The notes beneath the pieces are model-generated. The model was not told the DNA's origin, did no database searches, and saw nothing but the letters and a program-made list of their open reading frames with translations. This document shows, piece by piece, positions 23,318 through 30,992 of a DNA stretch of 53,982 bases. Numbering within the stretch: the stretch's first letter is position 1; every line of letters begins with the position of its first letter. Made by a program: the position numbers and the translations under genes. The stretch comes from MGBC163016 sp910588905 (GTDB lineage: Bacteria; Actinomycetota; Coriobacteriia; Coriobacteriales; Eggerthellaceae): contig CAPGDO010000013.1 in assembly GCA_948616985.1 (NCBI GenBank), positions 1 through 53,982 on the forward strand, written 5' to 3'.

Positions 23318-25303
23318 GTGACTGGAAAAGGCCCCATGACCGGCCGCACCTTCGCGGGGCGCTATGAAGTGGGCGATCGTATCGGCATCGGCGGGATGGC
23401 CGAGGTCTACACAGCAACTGACACCACCCTCGGTCGCGTGGTCGCCGTCAAGGTGATGCTTCCGCAATATGCCGATGATCCTGATTTCGCTCGGCGCTTC
23501 CGCCAGGAAGCCGCTGCAGCCGCGAATCTCCAAAGCCCCTATATCGTGAACGTCTACGACTGGGGTCATGATGATGATACCTATTACATTGTCATGGAAT
23601 ACATCCGCGGTTCTGACCTGAAGACCGCTATCCAGCAGCGAGGCGCTCTCAATCAGCGCACTGTGGCCAAGATCGGTGCTCAGGTCTGCCAGGCGCTCAC
23701 GGCTGCCCATCAACAGGACATCATCCACCGGGATGTGAAGCCTCAGAACATCATGGTCCAGCCAGACGGCAACGTGAAGGTGATGGATTTCGGCATCGCC
23801 CGGGCGAAGAACTCTACGGCTGATAAGACCCAGGTGGTGCTGGGTACCGCCCATTACGCCTCCCCAGAGCAGGCCCAGGGCAAGGATCTCTCAGCGGCCT
23901 CTGACATCTATTCGCTCGGTGTGGTGCTCTATGAGGCTACCACGGGTACGCTTCCCTTCGACGGTCCGGATGCGGTGAGCGTGGCTCTCATGCAAGTGCA
24001 GGACGAGCCGAAGCCGCCTCGGGACGTCAACCCGGATATCTCTCCTGAGCTTGAAACCATCATCCTCTGCGCCATGCAGAAGGATCCAACGCGCCGGTTC
24101 GCCACTGCCAATGACATGCGCCAGGCTTTGAACGACTTCCTGGCCGGGCGTCCCCTGAGCGCTGAGGCTACGGTTCCCATCATGGACGCCGATGGTCTGA
24201 GCAGTGCTCAGACTCGCGTGATGCCTGCGGTGGGGGTTGGAGCTGACCCAACGAAGACGATGCCCATCTCTGCAGTGGGTGGTGCTCATGCTGCTGGCAC
24301 CAATGGGAGCGCGCGCAGCTATCGCGGCGCGGATGATAAGCAGGGCATGTCCGGCAAGAAGAAGGCGGGCATCGCTGTGGCCGTCATCGCAGCCATCCTC
24401 CTCATCGCGGGCGGCATCTTCGCCTTCGGTCTGGGTGGGGGCGAGAAGCTGGACGTTCCCGATGTCACGGGGCTGCCTGCTGATCAGGCCCAGGTGCAGA
24501 TAGAGCAGGCAGGCTTCAAGGTGGGCGAGGTCAAAAACGTCTACGATGACAGCGCGGAACCGGGTACCGTTGTGGGCCAGAGCCCCAAGGGCGGGGAGAA
24601 AGCCGAGAAGGGCTCCAAGATCAACATCGACGTGTCCCAGGGCAGTGAAGAGATAGACGTGCCTGACGTGACGGGCATGACGCTGGATGAGGCGCGCAAG
24701 GCCATCACCGTAGCTGGATTCTCCGTGGGTGAGACCACCAAGGAGTACTCTGATACGGTAGAAGAGGGGAAGGTCATGAAGCAGACCCCCTCCGGCAAGA
24801 CCAAGGCTCCCCAGGGTTCCAAGATAGACCTGGTCATCTCTCAGGGGACGGATCAGGTGGAAGTGCCTGACGTGACGGGCATGTCTTTGGATGCGGCCCG
24901 CGCCCGGCTGGAGAAAGAAGGCCTGAAGCTCTCCCAGGCAGGCAGCGAATACAGCAATTCTGTAGCCGAGGGCTGTGTCATCAGCCAGTCTCCCAACAGC
25001 GGCAAGGTGCCGAAGGATACGACAGTGAGCGTCGTGGTCTCCAAGGGCAAGGAAGACACAACGGTGAGCGTGCCGAATGTGGTGGGCAGCTCTCAGCAAT
25101 ACGCTGAAAGCGCCATGCGGGACGCGGGGCTCAACGTGAACGTGATCTCCAATTACTCTGAGAATACGCCCGCGGGTCAGGTCATGCAGCAGAGCATCAG
25201 CGGTGGTGAGCGGGTGGAAAAGGGAACCACCGTTACCATTGAGGTATCCAAAGGCCCTGCTCCCTCTTCGGGGGGAGATACCCCAGGGCCTTCAGAGGGA
25301 TAG
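23318..25303 (+). CDS. PASTA-domain Ser/Thr protein kinase (PknB/PrkC type)
   Basis: The 661-residue membrane kinase senses peptidoglycan fragments or lipid II in this family. Domains in order: kinase (Gly-rich IGGMAEVY, the AVKVMLP lysine, HRDVKPQN near 137, DFGIARAK, YASPEQAQG), a variable linker, one membrane segment (about 350-372, AVAVIAAILLIAGG) and four PASTA repeats from 379 to about 650, each opening with VPDVTG or VPNVVG. The tail is Ser/Gly/Pro-rich. GTG 23318 is chosen since AAGGAG is 6 nt upstream; ATG 23336 is an alternative. No phosphatase or cell-division partner gene is adjacent. Confidence 0.96.
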   Translation: MTGKGPMTGRTFAGRYEVGDRIGIGGMAEVYTATDTTLGRVVAVKVMLPQYADDPDFARRFRQEAAAAANLQSPYIVNVYDWGHDDDTYYIVMEYIRGSDLKTAIQQRGALNQRTVAKIGAQVCQALTAAHQQDIIHRDVKPQNIMVQPDGNVKVMDFGIARAKNSTADKTQVVLGTAHYASPEQAQGKDLSAASDIYSLGVVLYEATTGTLPFDGPDAVSVALMQVQDEPKPPRDVNPDISPELETIILCAMQKDPTRRFATANDMRQALNDFLAGRPLSAEATVPIMDADGLSSAQTRVMPAVGVGADPTKTMPISAVGGAHAAGTNGSARSYRGADDKQGMSGKKKAGIAVAVIAAILLIAGGIFAFGLGGGEKLDVPDVTGLPADQAQVQIEQAGFKVGEVKNVYDDSAEPGTVVGQSPKGGEKAEKGSKINIDVSQGSEEIDVPDVTGMTLDEARKAITVAGFSVGETTKEYSDTVEEGKVMKQTPSGKTKAPQGSKIDLVISQGTDQVEVPDVTGMSLDAARARLEKEGLKLSQAGSEYSNSVAEGCVISQSPNSGKVPKDTTVSVVVSKGKEDTTVSVPNVVGSSQQYAESAMRDAGLNVNVISNYSENTPAGQVMQQSISGGERVEKGTTVTIEVSKGPAPSSGGDTPGPSEG

Positions 25304-25319
25304 CTCAGAACAGAGCTCA

Positions 25320-25492
25320 AGGATAACGCCCTGCCCGCACCAACAGGATGAACCCACCTTGATAGGTGGGTGCTCGCAGCGGGCTTCCTGGCTTTCGTGC
25401 CAACGGGCACGAATCTCCATTCCGTCCGCGATCTAGAGCTCCCATGATAAATGCATCGGTCCATCGCAGAAAATGGCGGGGCAGGACTCGCC
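25320..25492 (-). ncRNA. ssrS: Candidate 6S RNA (ssrS-like)
   Basis: On the minus strand a roughly 170-nt transcript can fold like 6S RNA, the RNA that mimics an open promoter and sequesters sigma-70 RNA polymerase. A 12-bp closing stem joins the 5' end (CCTGCCCCGCCA, 25485-25474) with the 3' end (TGGTG-C-GGGCAGG, ending at 25330) with one bulged base. A wide bubble follows, then a long irregular arm (GCTC/GAGC, GCGG/CCGC, TGG/CCA, TTCGTGCC/GGCACGAA), and a small CCCACCT-N4-AGGTGGG hairpin on the 3' side of the bubble (25370-25353), a hallmark position in many 6S RNAs. A -10 box TATACT lies 12 bp upstream (25497-25502). No T-tract terminator is visible, so the 3' end is approximate. No sequence database was consulted. 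Confidence 0.55.
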
Positions 25493-25496
25493 TTCG

Positions 25497-25502
25497 AGTA
25501 TA
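25497..25502 (-). promoter_or_regulatory. -10 box for the candidate 6S RNA
   Basis: TATACT on the minus strand; the expected start would be near 25490, matching the 5' end of the closing stem. The -35 region is not recognisable (T-rich, 25520-25530). Confidence 0.45.
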
Positions 25503-25617
25503 CCGGTGGGCTCTTCGAAAAAAAGACTTGAATTTCAGACCGTCATCGTGCAGACACGCTGTGCTGCTCCATTGCCTTGCTGGCGGAGCGTGGTAGTGGA
25601 ACTCAACCTAAGGCGAG

Positions 25618-26154
25618 CTACCACGAGGGAGGGCGCTCCAGGGTGTAGGTGGGAGGTGCCCAGAGGACGACACTGCCCTGAGTCAAGGTCTTGGGGACAT
25701 CGATCAAGCGCTGGTTGGAAGACCCGCGCCATTCCAGATCCAGGGACTTGAGGGCTTCGATGAAGGGACCGTCTACGATCACGTCCGAGGCATTTATGAG
25801 CTCCTGCACGGCAGGCTCCTTGCGGGCCATGAGGTCTTCGAGGCGATAGCCTGTATAGGTCCAGATGCCGTAGCCTTCCGCTTTGAGCTGCTGGGCTAAT
25901 TCTGCGCACGCCATAGCCTGCTGGAAGGGCTCTCCTCCGGTAAGGGTGACATCGTGGATGAGGGGGTTCGTGCGGATATCTTGGAGCACGTCTGCAACGG
26001 GCTTCACCGTACCGCCCTCAGCGGGCTGGCTCTCTGGATTGTGGCACCCGGGGCAGCTGTGGGTGCAGCCTTGCACGAAGACCGCATAGCGTAGCCCTGG
26101 ACCATCCACGATGGTGTCTTGGACGGTACCGAAGAGACGCAGCTCAGTGGCCAT
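25618..26154 (-). CDS. nrdG: Anaerobic ribonucleotide reductase activase NrdG
   Basis: NrdG is the radical-SAM enzyme that generates the glycyl radical on NrdD. The 178-residue protein carries the cluster motif C30-x3-C34-x2-C37 (GCTHSCPGCHNPES), then VTLTGGEPFQQ. It overlaps the end of the mscS gene by 11 nt, so it is translated from the mscS-nrdG transcript; nrdD lies 628 bp upstream of the nrdG start, beyond mscS. It ends before the candidate 6S RNA. Confidence 0.96.
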   Translation of the reverse strand: MATELRLFGTVQDTIVDGPGLRYAVFVQGCTHSCPGCHNPESQPAEGGTVKPVADVLQDIRTNPLIHDVTLTGGEPFQQAMACAELAQQLKAEGYGIWTYTGYRLEDLMARKEPAVQELINASDVIVDGPFIEALKSLDLEWRGSSNQRLIDVPKTLTQGSVVLWAPPTYTLERPPSW

Positions 26155-26719
26155 CGGCGATCACCGCGCCCTTCTGAGACGGTGCGCTTTCAGGGGCTAT
26201 CTTCACAAGGGCGCTAGTGTTGATGACCGAGTTGGGCACGATGACCTTGTTGCCCTGATCGGTTTCTATGGTGGTGTTCCACCAGCTCATATCAGTGACC
26301 GTTCCCTCATGACCGCTGATCTTGATACGGTCTCCCGGGACGATCAGCTTCGATATGGCTATCTGCAGCCCGCTGATGAGGTTGGAAAGAGTGCTCTGGA
26401 AGCCCAGGGATACGGCGATGCCACCCACGCCGAGAGCGGTCACCGCAGCTCCCACATTGACATCGAAGCAGCTGGCGAGGATGACGCAGATGCCGATGAT
26501 CCAGACCGTCACGCGGCCGATGTTCACGAAGATGCTATAGGCGGGGAGCAGGTTCTTCTCTACATGCAGCAGCTTCTTGATGAGCTTGCTCAGTCCGTGG
26601 GCAGTGAGGCTGGTCACCACCAAGACGATGACGATGGTGATGGCGGTGCTGAGCCAATCCACATGGAGGATGGTGTTCAACCATCCTTCCAGAGCATCTG
26701 TGAGCTTCGATAGGTCCAT
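26144..26719 (-). CDS. Small MscS-type mechanosensitive channel
   Basis: The 191-residue channel releases solutes on osmotic downshock. Three membrane segments are visible (ITIVIVLVVTSLTAHGL; RVTVWIIGICVILAS; TM3 with GAAVTALGVGGIAVSLGFQ), followed by the beta domain (GDRIKISGHEGTVTDMSWW, IPNS-type VIVPNSVIN). It lacks the C-terminal alpha/beta chamber of E. coli MscS (286 residues), a short form seen in some bacteria. It lies between nrdD and nrdG: 62 bp after the nrdD stop, with a hairpin in between, and overlapping nrdG. Any functional link to ribonucleotide reduction is unexplained. Confidence 0.9.
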   Translation of the reverse strand: MDLSKLTDALEGWLNTILHVDWLSTAITIVIVLVVTSLTAHGLSKLIKKLLHVEKNLLPAYSIFVNIGRVTVWIIGICVILASCFDVNVGAAVTALGVGGIAVSLGFQSTLSNLISGLQIAISKLIVPGDRIKISGHEGTVTDMSWWNTTIETDQGNKVIVPNSVINTSALVKIAPESAPSQKGAVIADGH

Positions 26720-26730
26720 GTATCTACAAG

Positions 26731-26757
26731 AGGGGCGCAGTCTGGAACCGCGCCCCT
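26731..26757 (-). terminator. Hairpin between nrdD and mscS
   Basis: AGGGGCGC / GCGCCCCT, 8 bp with an 11-nt loop, in the 62-bp gap after the nrdD stop. The tail is not T-rich. Possible partial terminator or processing signal adjusting mscS-nrdG expression relative to nrdD. Confidence 0.5.
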
Positions 26758-26781
26758 TGCCTCTATCCTTCTATCCGGTGA

Positions 26782-29103
26782 TCAGAGCTGATGCTTGACG
26801 CGTTCGCTCTCTTCGGCGCGCTTGGCATCGTTGAAGCGGTCCAGCGTGCCCACCAGGTATCCGGTGATACGGCGGATGCGCTCGAAGCCGATGTCGCCTT
26901 CGGATTCGGAGCGACCGCACTTCGGGCAGCTGTCTCCGATGATGCCGTTGTAGCCACAGATGGGGTCACGGTCAACGGGATGGTTGATGGAGCCATAGCC
27001 CATGCCGCTTTCCTTCATATGGCGGATGACGGATTCGAAGGCCTCCAGGTTCTCTGTCGGGTCACCGTCGAGCTCGATGTAGCTGATGTGGCCACCATTG
27101 GTGAGAGCATGGTAGGGGGCTTCTATCTCGATCTTGTCGAAGGCGGAGATGCTGTAGTACACCGGCACATGGAAGCCGTTGGTGTAGAAGTCATGGTCAG
27201 TCACGCCGGGGATAGAGCCAAAGCGCTCGCGGTCCATGCGGACGAAGCGACCAGAGAGGCCTTCGGCCGGAGTGGCGATGAGCGTGTAGTTCATCTTGCG
27301 CTCTTGGGAGATGCGGTCGCAGTAGCTGCGCATGTGCCCCACGATCTCAAGGCCGAGACGCTGAGCTTCCTCGGATTCGCCCTGATGCTTACCGGTGAGG
27401 GCCACAAGGCATTCTGCCAGGCCGATGAAGCCGGTGGTCAGCGTGCCGTGCTTGAGCACTTCGCGTTGCTCATCCTGGGGCTTCAGGTTCTCGGAATCGA
27501 TCCAGACACCCTGGCCCATGAGGAACGGAGCGTTGTAGACGCGCTTGCGAGCCTGGATCTCAAAGCGCTCATCCAGCTGTCCTGTGACCAATTGCAGCTT
27601 GGCATCCAGCAGATCGAAGAAGAGGTCTATGTCTCCCTTGGCGCGCAGAGCCAGACGCGGCAGGTTGATGGAGGTGAATGAGAGGTTGCCGCGGCCAGGG
27701 GTCACCTCGCGATTCGGATCATGGACATTGCCCATGACACGGGTGCGACAGCCCATGTAGGCGATCTCAGTCTCTGGGGTGCCTTTGTAGTACTGGGCAT
27801 TGAAGGGAGCATCCAGGAAGCTGAAGTTCGGGAACAGGCGCTTCGCAGAGCAGTGCATAGCCATCTTGAAGAGGTCATAGTTCGGGTCTTCGGGGTTGTA
27901 GTTCACACCCTCCTTCACCCGGAAGATCTGCACGGGGAAGATAGGGGTCTCACCGTTGCCCAGACCCTCTTCAGTGGCCAGCAGCATGTTCTTGATGACC
28001 ATGCGGCCTTCAGGGGAGGTGTCCATACCGTAGTTCACAGAGCTGAACGGGGTTTGGGCCCCTGCACGGGAATGCATGGTGTTCAGGTTGTGCACGAGGG
28101 CTTCCATGGCTTGGAAGGTGGTGCGGTCGGTGTCACGGGTGGCGTTCTTCTGGGTGTAGGCCAGGATGATGGAGATATCCGCCTTGGAGATGCCTGCCTC
28201 GGCCAGCTTGGCCGTCAGATTCTCCTCATAGGCCTCATTCAGGTCAAGGGAAGCCACGACGCCCGTTTCGCTCTCCACTGCAGCCAGCACGTCCTGAGCG
28301 AAGGTGCGCTCATCTTCGATGGAGGTCAGCAGATCGAGCGCTTCAGCCAGATGCTTCTTGAACAAGCGGCGGTAGGTCTTGCGGACGCCGTCAGCCAGGC
28401 CGTAGTCGAAGTCGCAGACGGACTGGCCGCCGTGCTGGTCATTCTGATTGGACTGGATGGCGATGCAGGCCAGAGCCGTGTAGCTTGCGATGTCATTAGG
28501 CTCACGCAGCACGCCATGGCCGGTGGAGAAGCCATCCTTGAAGAGCTTCTTCAGCTCGATCTGGCAGCAGGTGGTGGTGAGCGTGTAGAAATCCATGTCA
28601 TGGATATGGATGTCACCCTCACGATGGGCCTTGGCGAACTTCGGTTCGATCACGCACATCTCATAGAACTGCTTTGCGGATTCCGAGCCGTACTTGAGCA
28701 TGGTGCCCATGGCGGTATCAGCGTTGATGTTGGCGTTCTCGCGCTTGAGATCAGAGTCAGCCGCCTTGCTGAAGGTGATGTCCTTCAGGGTTTGGATCAG
28801 GCGAGAGTTGACATCGCGGACGCGGTTGCGCTCTGCCCTATAGAGGATGTAGGCCTTTGCCGTTTGGACGAAGCCGCTCTCGATCAGCGTTTCCTCGACC
28901 AGATCCTGCACGCCTTCCACCGTGGGCGTGCCTTCGATAGCGCCCTCATCAAGCTTCTTGGCCACCTTGGCGGCGATCATGTCAGCCGTGCTGCGATCCT
29001 GCATGGCGGCACAGGCCTGGAAGGCCTTCTCGATAGCCGAAGCGATCTTCTCAACATGGAATTCAGTGGTGCGGCCGTCGCGCTTGATGATGGCTTGTGG
29101 CAT
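26782..29103 (-). CDS. nrdD: Anaerobic ribonucleoside-triphosphate reductase NrdD
   Basis: NrdD is the class III, oxygen-sensitive enzyme that reduces NTPs to dNTPs. The 773-residue protein has an N-terminal ATP-cone (IIKRDGRTTEFHVEKIASAI), the catalytic barrel (FSFLDAPFN, ANINADTAM), a C-terminal zinc site (C716, C726, C729) and the radical motif RRITGYLVG with Gly748 carrying the glycyl radical. ATG 29103 follows AAGGAAGCAGGAAC; the longer frame to 29136 is not supported by a ribosome binding site. NrdR-type boxes lie upstream (29223-29279), so regulation by NrdR is expected. Confidence 0.98.
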   Translation of the reverse strand: MPQAIIKRDGRTTEFHVEKIASAIEKAFQACAAMQDRSTADMIAAKVAKKLDEGAIEGTPTVEGVQDLVEETLIESGFVQTAKAYILYRAERNRVRDVNSRLIQTLKDITFSKAADSDLKRENANINADTAMGTMLKYGSESAKQFYEMCVIEPKFAKAHREGDIHIHDMDFYTLTTTCCQIELKKLFKDGFSTGHGVLREPNDIASYTALACIAIQSNQNDQHGGQSVCDFDYGLADGVRKTYRRLFKKHLAEALDLLTSIEDERTFAQDVLAAVESETGVVASLDLNEAYEENLTAKLAEAGISKADISIILAYTQKNATRDTDRTTFQAMEALVHNLNTMHSRAGAQTPFSSVNYGMDTSPEGRMVIKNMLLATEEGLGNGETPIFPVQIFRVKEGVNYNPEDPNYDLFKMAMHCSAKRLFPNFSFLDAPFNAQYYKGTPETEIAYMGCRTRVMGNVHDPNREVTPGRGNLSFTSINLPRLALRAKGDIDLFFDLLDAKLQLVTGQLDERFEIQARKRVYNAPFLMGQGVWIDSENLKPQDEQREVLKHGTLTTGFIGLAECLVALTGKHQGESEEAQRLGLEIVGHMRSYCDRISQERKMNYTLIATPAEGLSGRFVRMDRERFGSIPGVTDHDFYTNGFHVPVYYSISAFDKIEIEAPYHALTNGGHISYIELDGDPTENLEAFESVIRHMKESGMGYGSINHPVDRDPICGYNGIIGDSCPKCGRSESEGDIGFERIRRITGYLVGTLDRFNDAKRAEESERVKHQL

Positions 29104-29222
29104 GTTCCTGCTTCCTTTTCTACTGGTTTTGCGCATGTTCCAACCGGCGCTGCTTTACTTGCCTTACGCTGCCCAACCTTGATGAGGTTCACAGGGTTTC
29201 CACAGCGTATTCGCTGAGTTCT

Positions 29223-29256
29223 GAACACTGGACACAATATATTGTGGTAGGTGTTC
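29223..29256. promoter_or_regulatory. NrdR box embedded in a 34-bp dyad upstream of nrdD
   Basis: GAACAC-N4-CACAATATATTGTG-N4-GTGTTC: both the outer arms and the inner 14-bp palindrome share centre 29239.5. The inner part with flanks (29232-29247) is a near-exact match to the NrdR consensus acaCwAtATaTwGtgt. The position is 120-150 bp before nrdD. Confidence 0.85.
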
Positions 29257-29263
29257 GGTTCAG

Positions 29264-29279
29264 CGGGTATATATAGTAT
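29264..29279. promoter_or_regulatory. Second, degenerate NrdR box
   Basis: The TATATATAGTAT core matches about 11 of 16 consensus positions; its centre is 32 bp from the first box, the three-turn spacing typical of paired NrdR sites. Confidence 0.5.
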
Positions 29280-29389
29280 CCATAAGTCCAAGGGAAAACA
29301 AGCGAACAAAGGAAGTTTTTCGAGATATTTTCGATCCGTAAGGGAGATGAAAGCTCAAGGCGCTCAGAGCGCTTGCTTGGCCGGGCTTC

Positions 29390-29686
29390 TCAGGAGACCG
29401 TGCCGTAGACCTGTCCCCAGGCGTGGCCGGTGATGGCGGAGTTGAGCTGAGTGGTCAGGCGCAGGCGCGTGTATTCCCCTGGTGGCAGGAGCGCCACGAC
29501 GCGCAGGAGGTCTTCGGGAAGATCTGCCGCCTCAGCGGCCAGCACCACCTGCAAACGAGATACCTTGAATGCCGCTTCGGGATCAGCTATCTCAAGATAA
29601 GGGGCATCGTCCTCTTCGAAGAGGCTATCCACTACCCTTTGCAGCGCACCGTAATGGTCTGAGCGTTGGATGTTCGAGCCGGTCAT
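29390..29686 (-). CDS. Small hypothetical protein coupled to the BHMT-like gene
   Basis: No family recognised. The 98-residue acidic protein (many Asp, Glu, Leu) has an N-terminal helical part (HYGALQRVVDSLFEEDD), a short strand-rich middle and a C-terminal VVALLPPGEYTRLRLTTQLNS segment. Its start overlaps the stop of the upstream methyltransferase-like gene by 4 nt (ATGA), so the two are translated together and probably work together. It is followed by the nrdD promoter region with a GCGCTCAGAGCGC palindrome at 29360-29372 as a possible end of transcript. Confidence 0.65.
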   Translation of the reverse strand: MTGSNIQRSDHYGALQRVVDSLFEEDDAPYLEIADPEAAFKVSRLQVVLAAEAADLPEDLLRVVALLPPGEYTRLRLTTQLNSAITGHAWGQVYGTVS

Positions 29687-30786
29687 GGGCGCTCGGCTCC
29701 GTTGATGCCCAGAGCGCTGTTCACGATCTGTCGCAGACGGTCCGCATCGGCGGGGGAGGGAGACGCAGGGTCAGCGCCTTGCTCGTGGGCTTGAGGATGC
29801 TGGACGTCATGACCCGCCACAGCTGCTGCCAGAGCACCGGTGAAGACGGGAGTGGCGGCTCCTGTTGCCCGGAGGAACTGGACGCCTGCATCAGCGAAGG
29901 TGCAGGCGGCATCGAAGGCGTCATCAGGGGTGTGATACGGGCCATCAGGGCGAACGAAGAGCTGTACCATCTGGGGGAGGTAGACGCTCTGGGAACTGCG
30001 CTGGATCAGTTGGGTTACGACCGATGGATCGGCATCGGTGCGGAAGCCCACTGCATTCGCACCATATTCAGCCATGACAGCCAGGGCCTCCTCCAGCGCT
30101 TCGCGCACGAGGAAGGGCTGGGAGCCGGGTGCAGTCTCAAGGGGTGCCAGCATCCCCTGAGCGTTGACGTCAATGCAGGCGATGATGGGAGCATCGCTCA
30201 CCTTTCTGATGCCCATGAGCGCACATCTCAGGTCAGCGATGCGCACGAACCCGTTCAAGAGGAATGCGTCGAAGGGAAGGTCATCGAAGAGACGGCCTGC
30301 GCGCTCATATTGGGAGCGATTCTCGAGCAGCGATGCCTTGGAGGCAACATCCAGGGGAAGCCCACAGGGGTTCAGCTCTACCAGCCCATGCTCAGGGGCA
30401 TGGGCTTGGATCACCTGGATGGCCGTACGGGCCAGATCAGCAGCGGCATCCTGCAAGCGCACCTGGGCCAGGCGTGCCGGGGTGAGGTGAGCCGTAGGGG
30501 CTGCCAGACAATTCGCGCCTACGGCCCGTTCCAGACGGTAGGCATCCTCGAAGACCTCTGGTTCGATGAGCAAGGAAAGCTCTACAGCGCCGCTCTCAGC
30601 CGCCTCAGAGGAGGGTTGCACTGTTGTGGCTTGCACGAAGGGCACATCGGCGGCGGTCAGGTCCGCCAGGTCCTCTTCGCTATCTTCATCCCAGAGGAGC
30701 GCATCTGCCTGGGTCAAGAGCCGCTCTTCCACAGGAGAGCTGACCACCAGCATATCCTTGCCGAATCTCAGTTGGATGTCCGCCAT
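29683..30786 (-). CDS. Divergent homocysteine S-methyltransferase-like barrel protein
   Basis: The 367-residue protein, starting at ATG 30786 with AAGGAG upstream, resembles the homocysteine S-methyltransferase barrel (MetH N-terminal/BHMT family) from about residue 130 on: LLNGFVRIADLRCALMGIRKV, DAPIIACIDVNAQGML, EEALAVMAEYGANAVGFRT, LPQMVQLFVRPDGPYHTPDDAF, AGVQFLRATGAATPVFTG. Where active enzymes have NCxxG and GGCCGT zinc cysteines, it has GFRTDA and LRATGAATP, so the three zinc ligands are missing. It is therefore probably not a methyltransferase, or it uses another metal-free mechanism. The start region follows tRNA-Arg(CCT). The next small gene overlaps its stop. Confidence 0.7.
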   Translation of the reverse strand: MADIQLRFGKDMLVVSSPVEERLLTQADALLWDEDSEEDLADLTAADVPFVQATTVQPSSEAAESGAVELSLLIEPEVFEDAYRLERAVGANCLAAPTAHLTPARLAQVRLQDAAADLARTAIQVIQAHAPEHGLVELNPCGLPLDVASKASLLENRSQYERAGRLFDDLPFDAFLLNGFVRIADLRCALMGIRKVSDAPIIACIDVNAQGMLAPLETAPGSQPFLVREALEEALAVMAEYGANAVGFRTDADPSVVTQLIQRSSQSVYLPQMVQLFVRPDGPYHTPDDAFDAACTFADAGVQFLRATGAATPVFTGALAAAVAGHDVQHPQAHEQGADPASPSPADADRLRQIVNSALGINGAERP

Positions 30787-30807
30787 GATGCTCCTTGTAA
30801 TAAAGGA

Positions 30808-30822
30808 CCCGCTCACGGCGGG
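30808..30822 (-). other. Short GC hairpin between tRNA-Arg and the next gene
   Basis: GCCCGC...GCGGGT type stem (CCCGC / GCGGG, 5 bp) with a T-rich tail (CCTTTATT) 3' of the tRNA. Possible weak terminator for the tRNA transcript; the following gene may read through. Confidence 0.4.
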
Positions 30823-30829
30823 CTTAGGA

Positions 30830-30904
30830 TGGTGCCCCCGATAGGAATCGAACCTACACACCCGGTTTAGGAGACCAGTGCTCTATCCATTGAGCTACGG
30901 GGGC
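30830..30904 (-). tRNA. tRNA-Arg (anticodon CCT)
   Basis: A complete cloverleaf on the minus strand: acceptor GCCCCCG / CGGGGGC, anticodon stem CTGGT / ACCGG with loop CTCCTAA (anticodon CCT at 30871-30869), T-arm with GGTTCGATTCC, and an encoded CCA (3' end at 30830). Reads AGG arginine codons, which are rare in this GC-rich genome. Confidence 0.97.
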
Positions 30905-30937
30905 CCGTGGAGGGTATTCTAGCATGGATGAATGAGA

Positions 30938-30960
30938 CGGGCGGCCACGAGTGCCGCCCG
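30938..30960 (-). terminator. Hairpin after the zinc-ribbon membrane protein gene
   Basis: CGGGCGGC / GCCGCCCG, 8 bp with a 7-nt loop, 32 bp past the stop of the minus-strand gene at 30993 and before tRNA-Arg. No long T-tract; moderate confidence as terminator. Confidence 0.6.
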
Positions 30961-30992
30961 CAAGGTCCTATGATGCAAGCGTGTAGGTGCTG

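Noticed and set aside
25304..25617. RNase P RNA, tmRNA or SRP RNA in the gap after the PASTA kinase
   Set aside because: Key signature sequences of these RNAs were not found; the fold fits 6S RNA better.
27721..29217. 498-codon open frame on the plus strand opposite nrdD
   Set aside because: Antisense shadow of a highly conserved enzyme in GC-rich DNA; no ribosome binding site and no recognisable domain.
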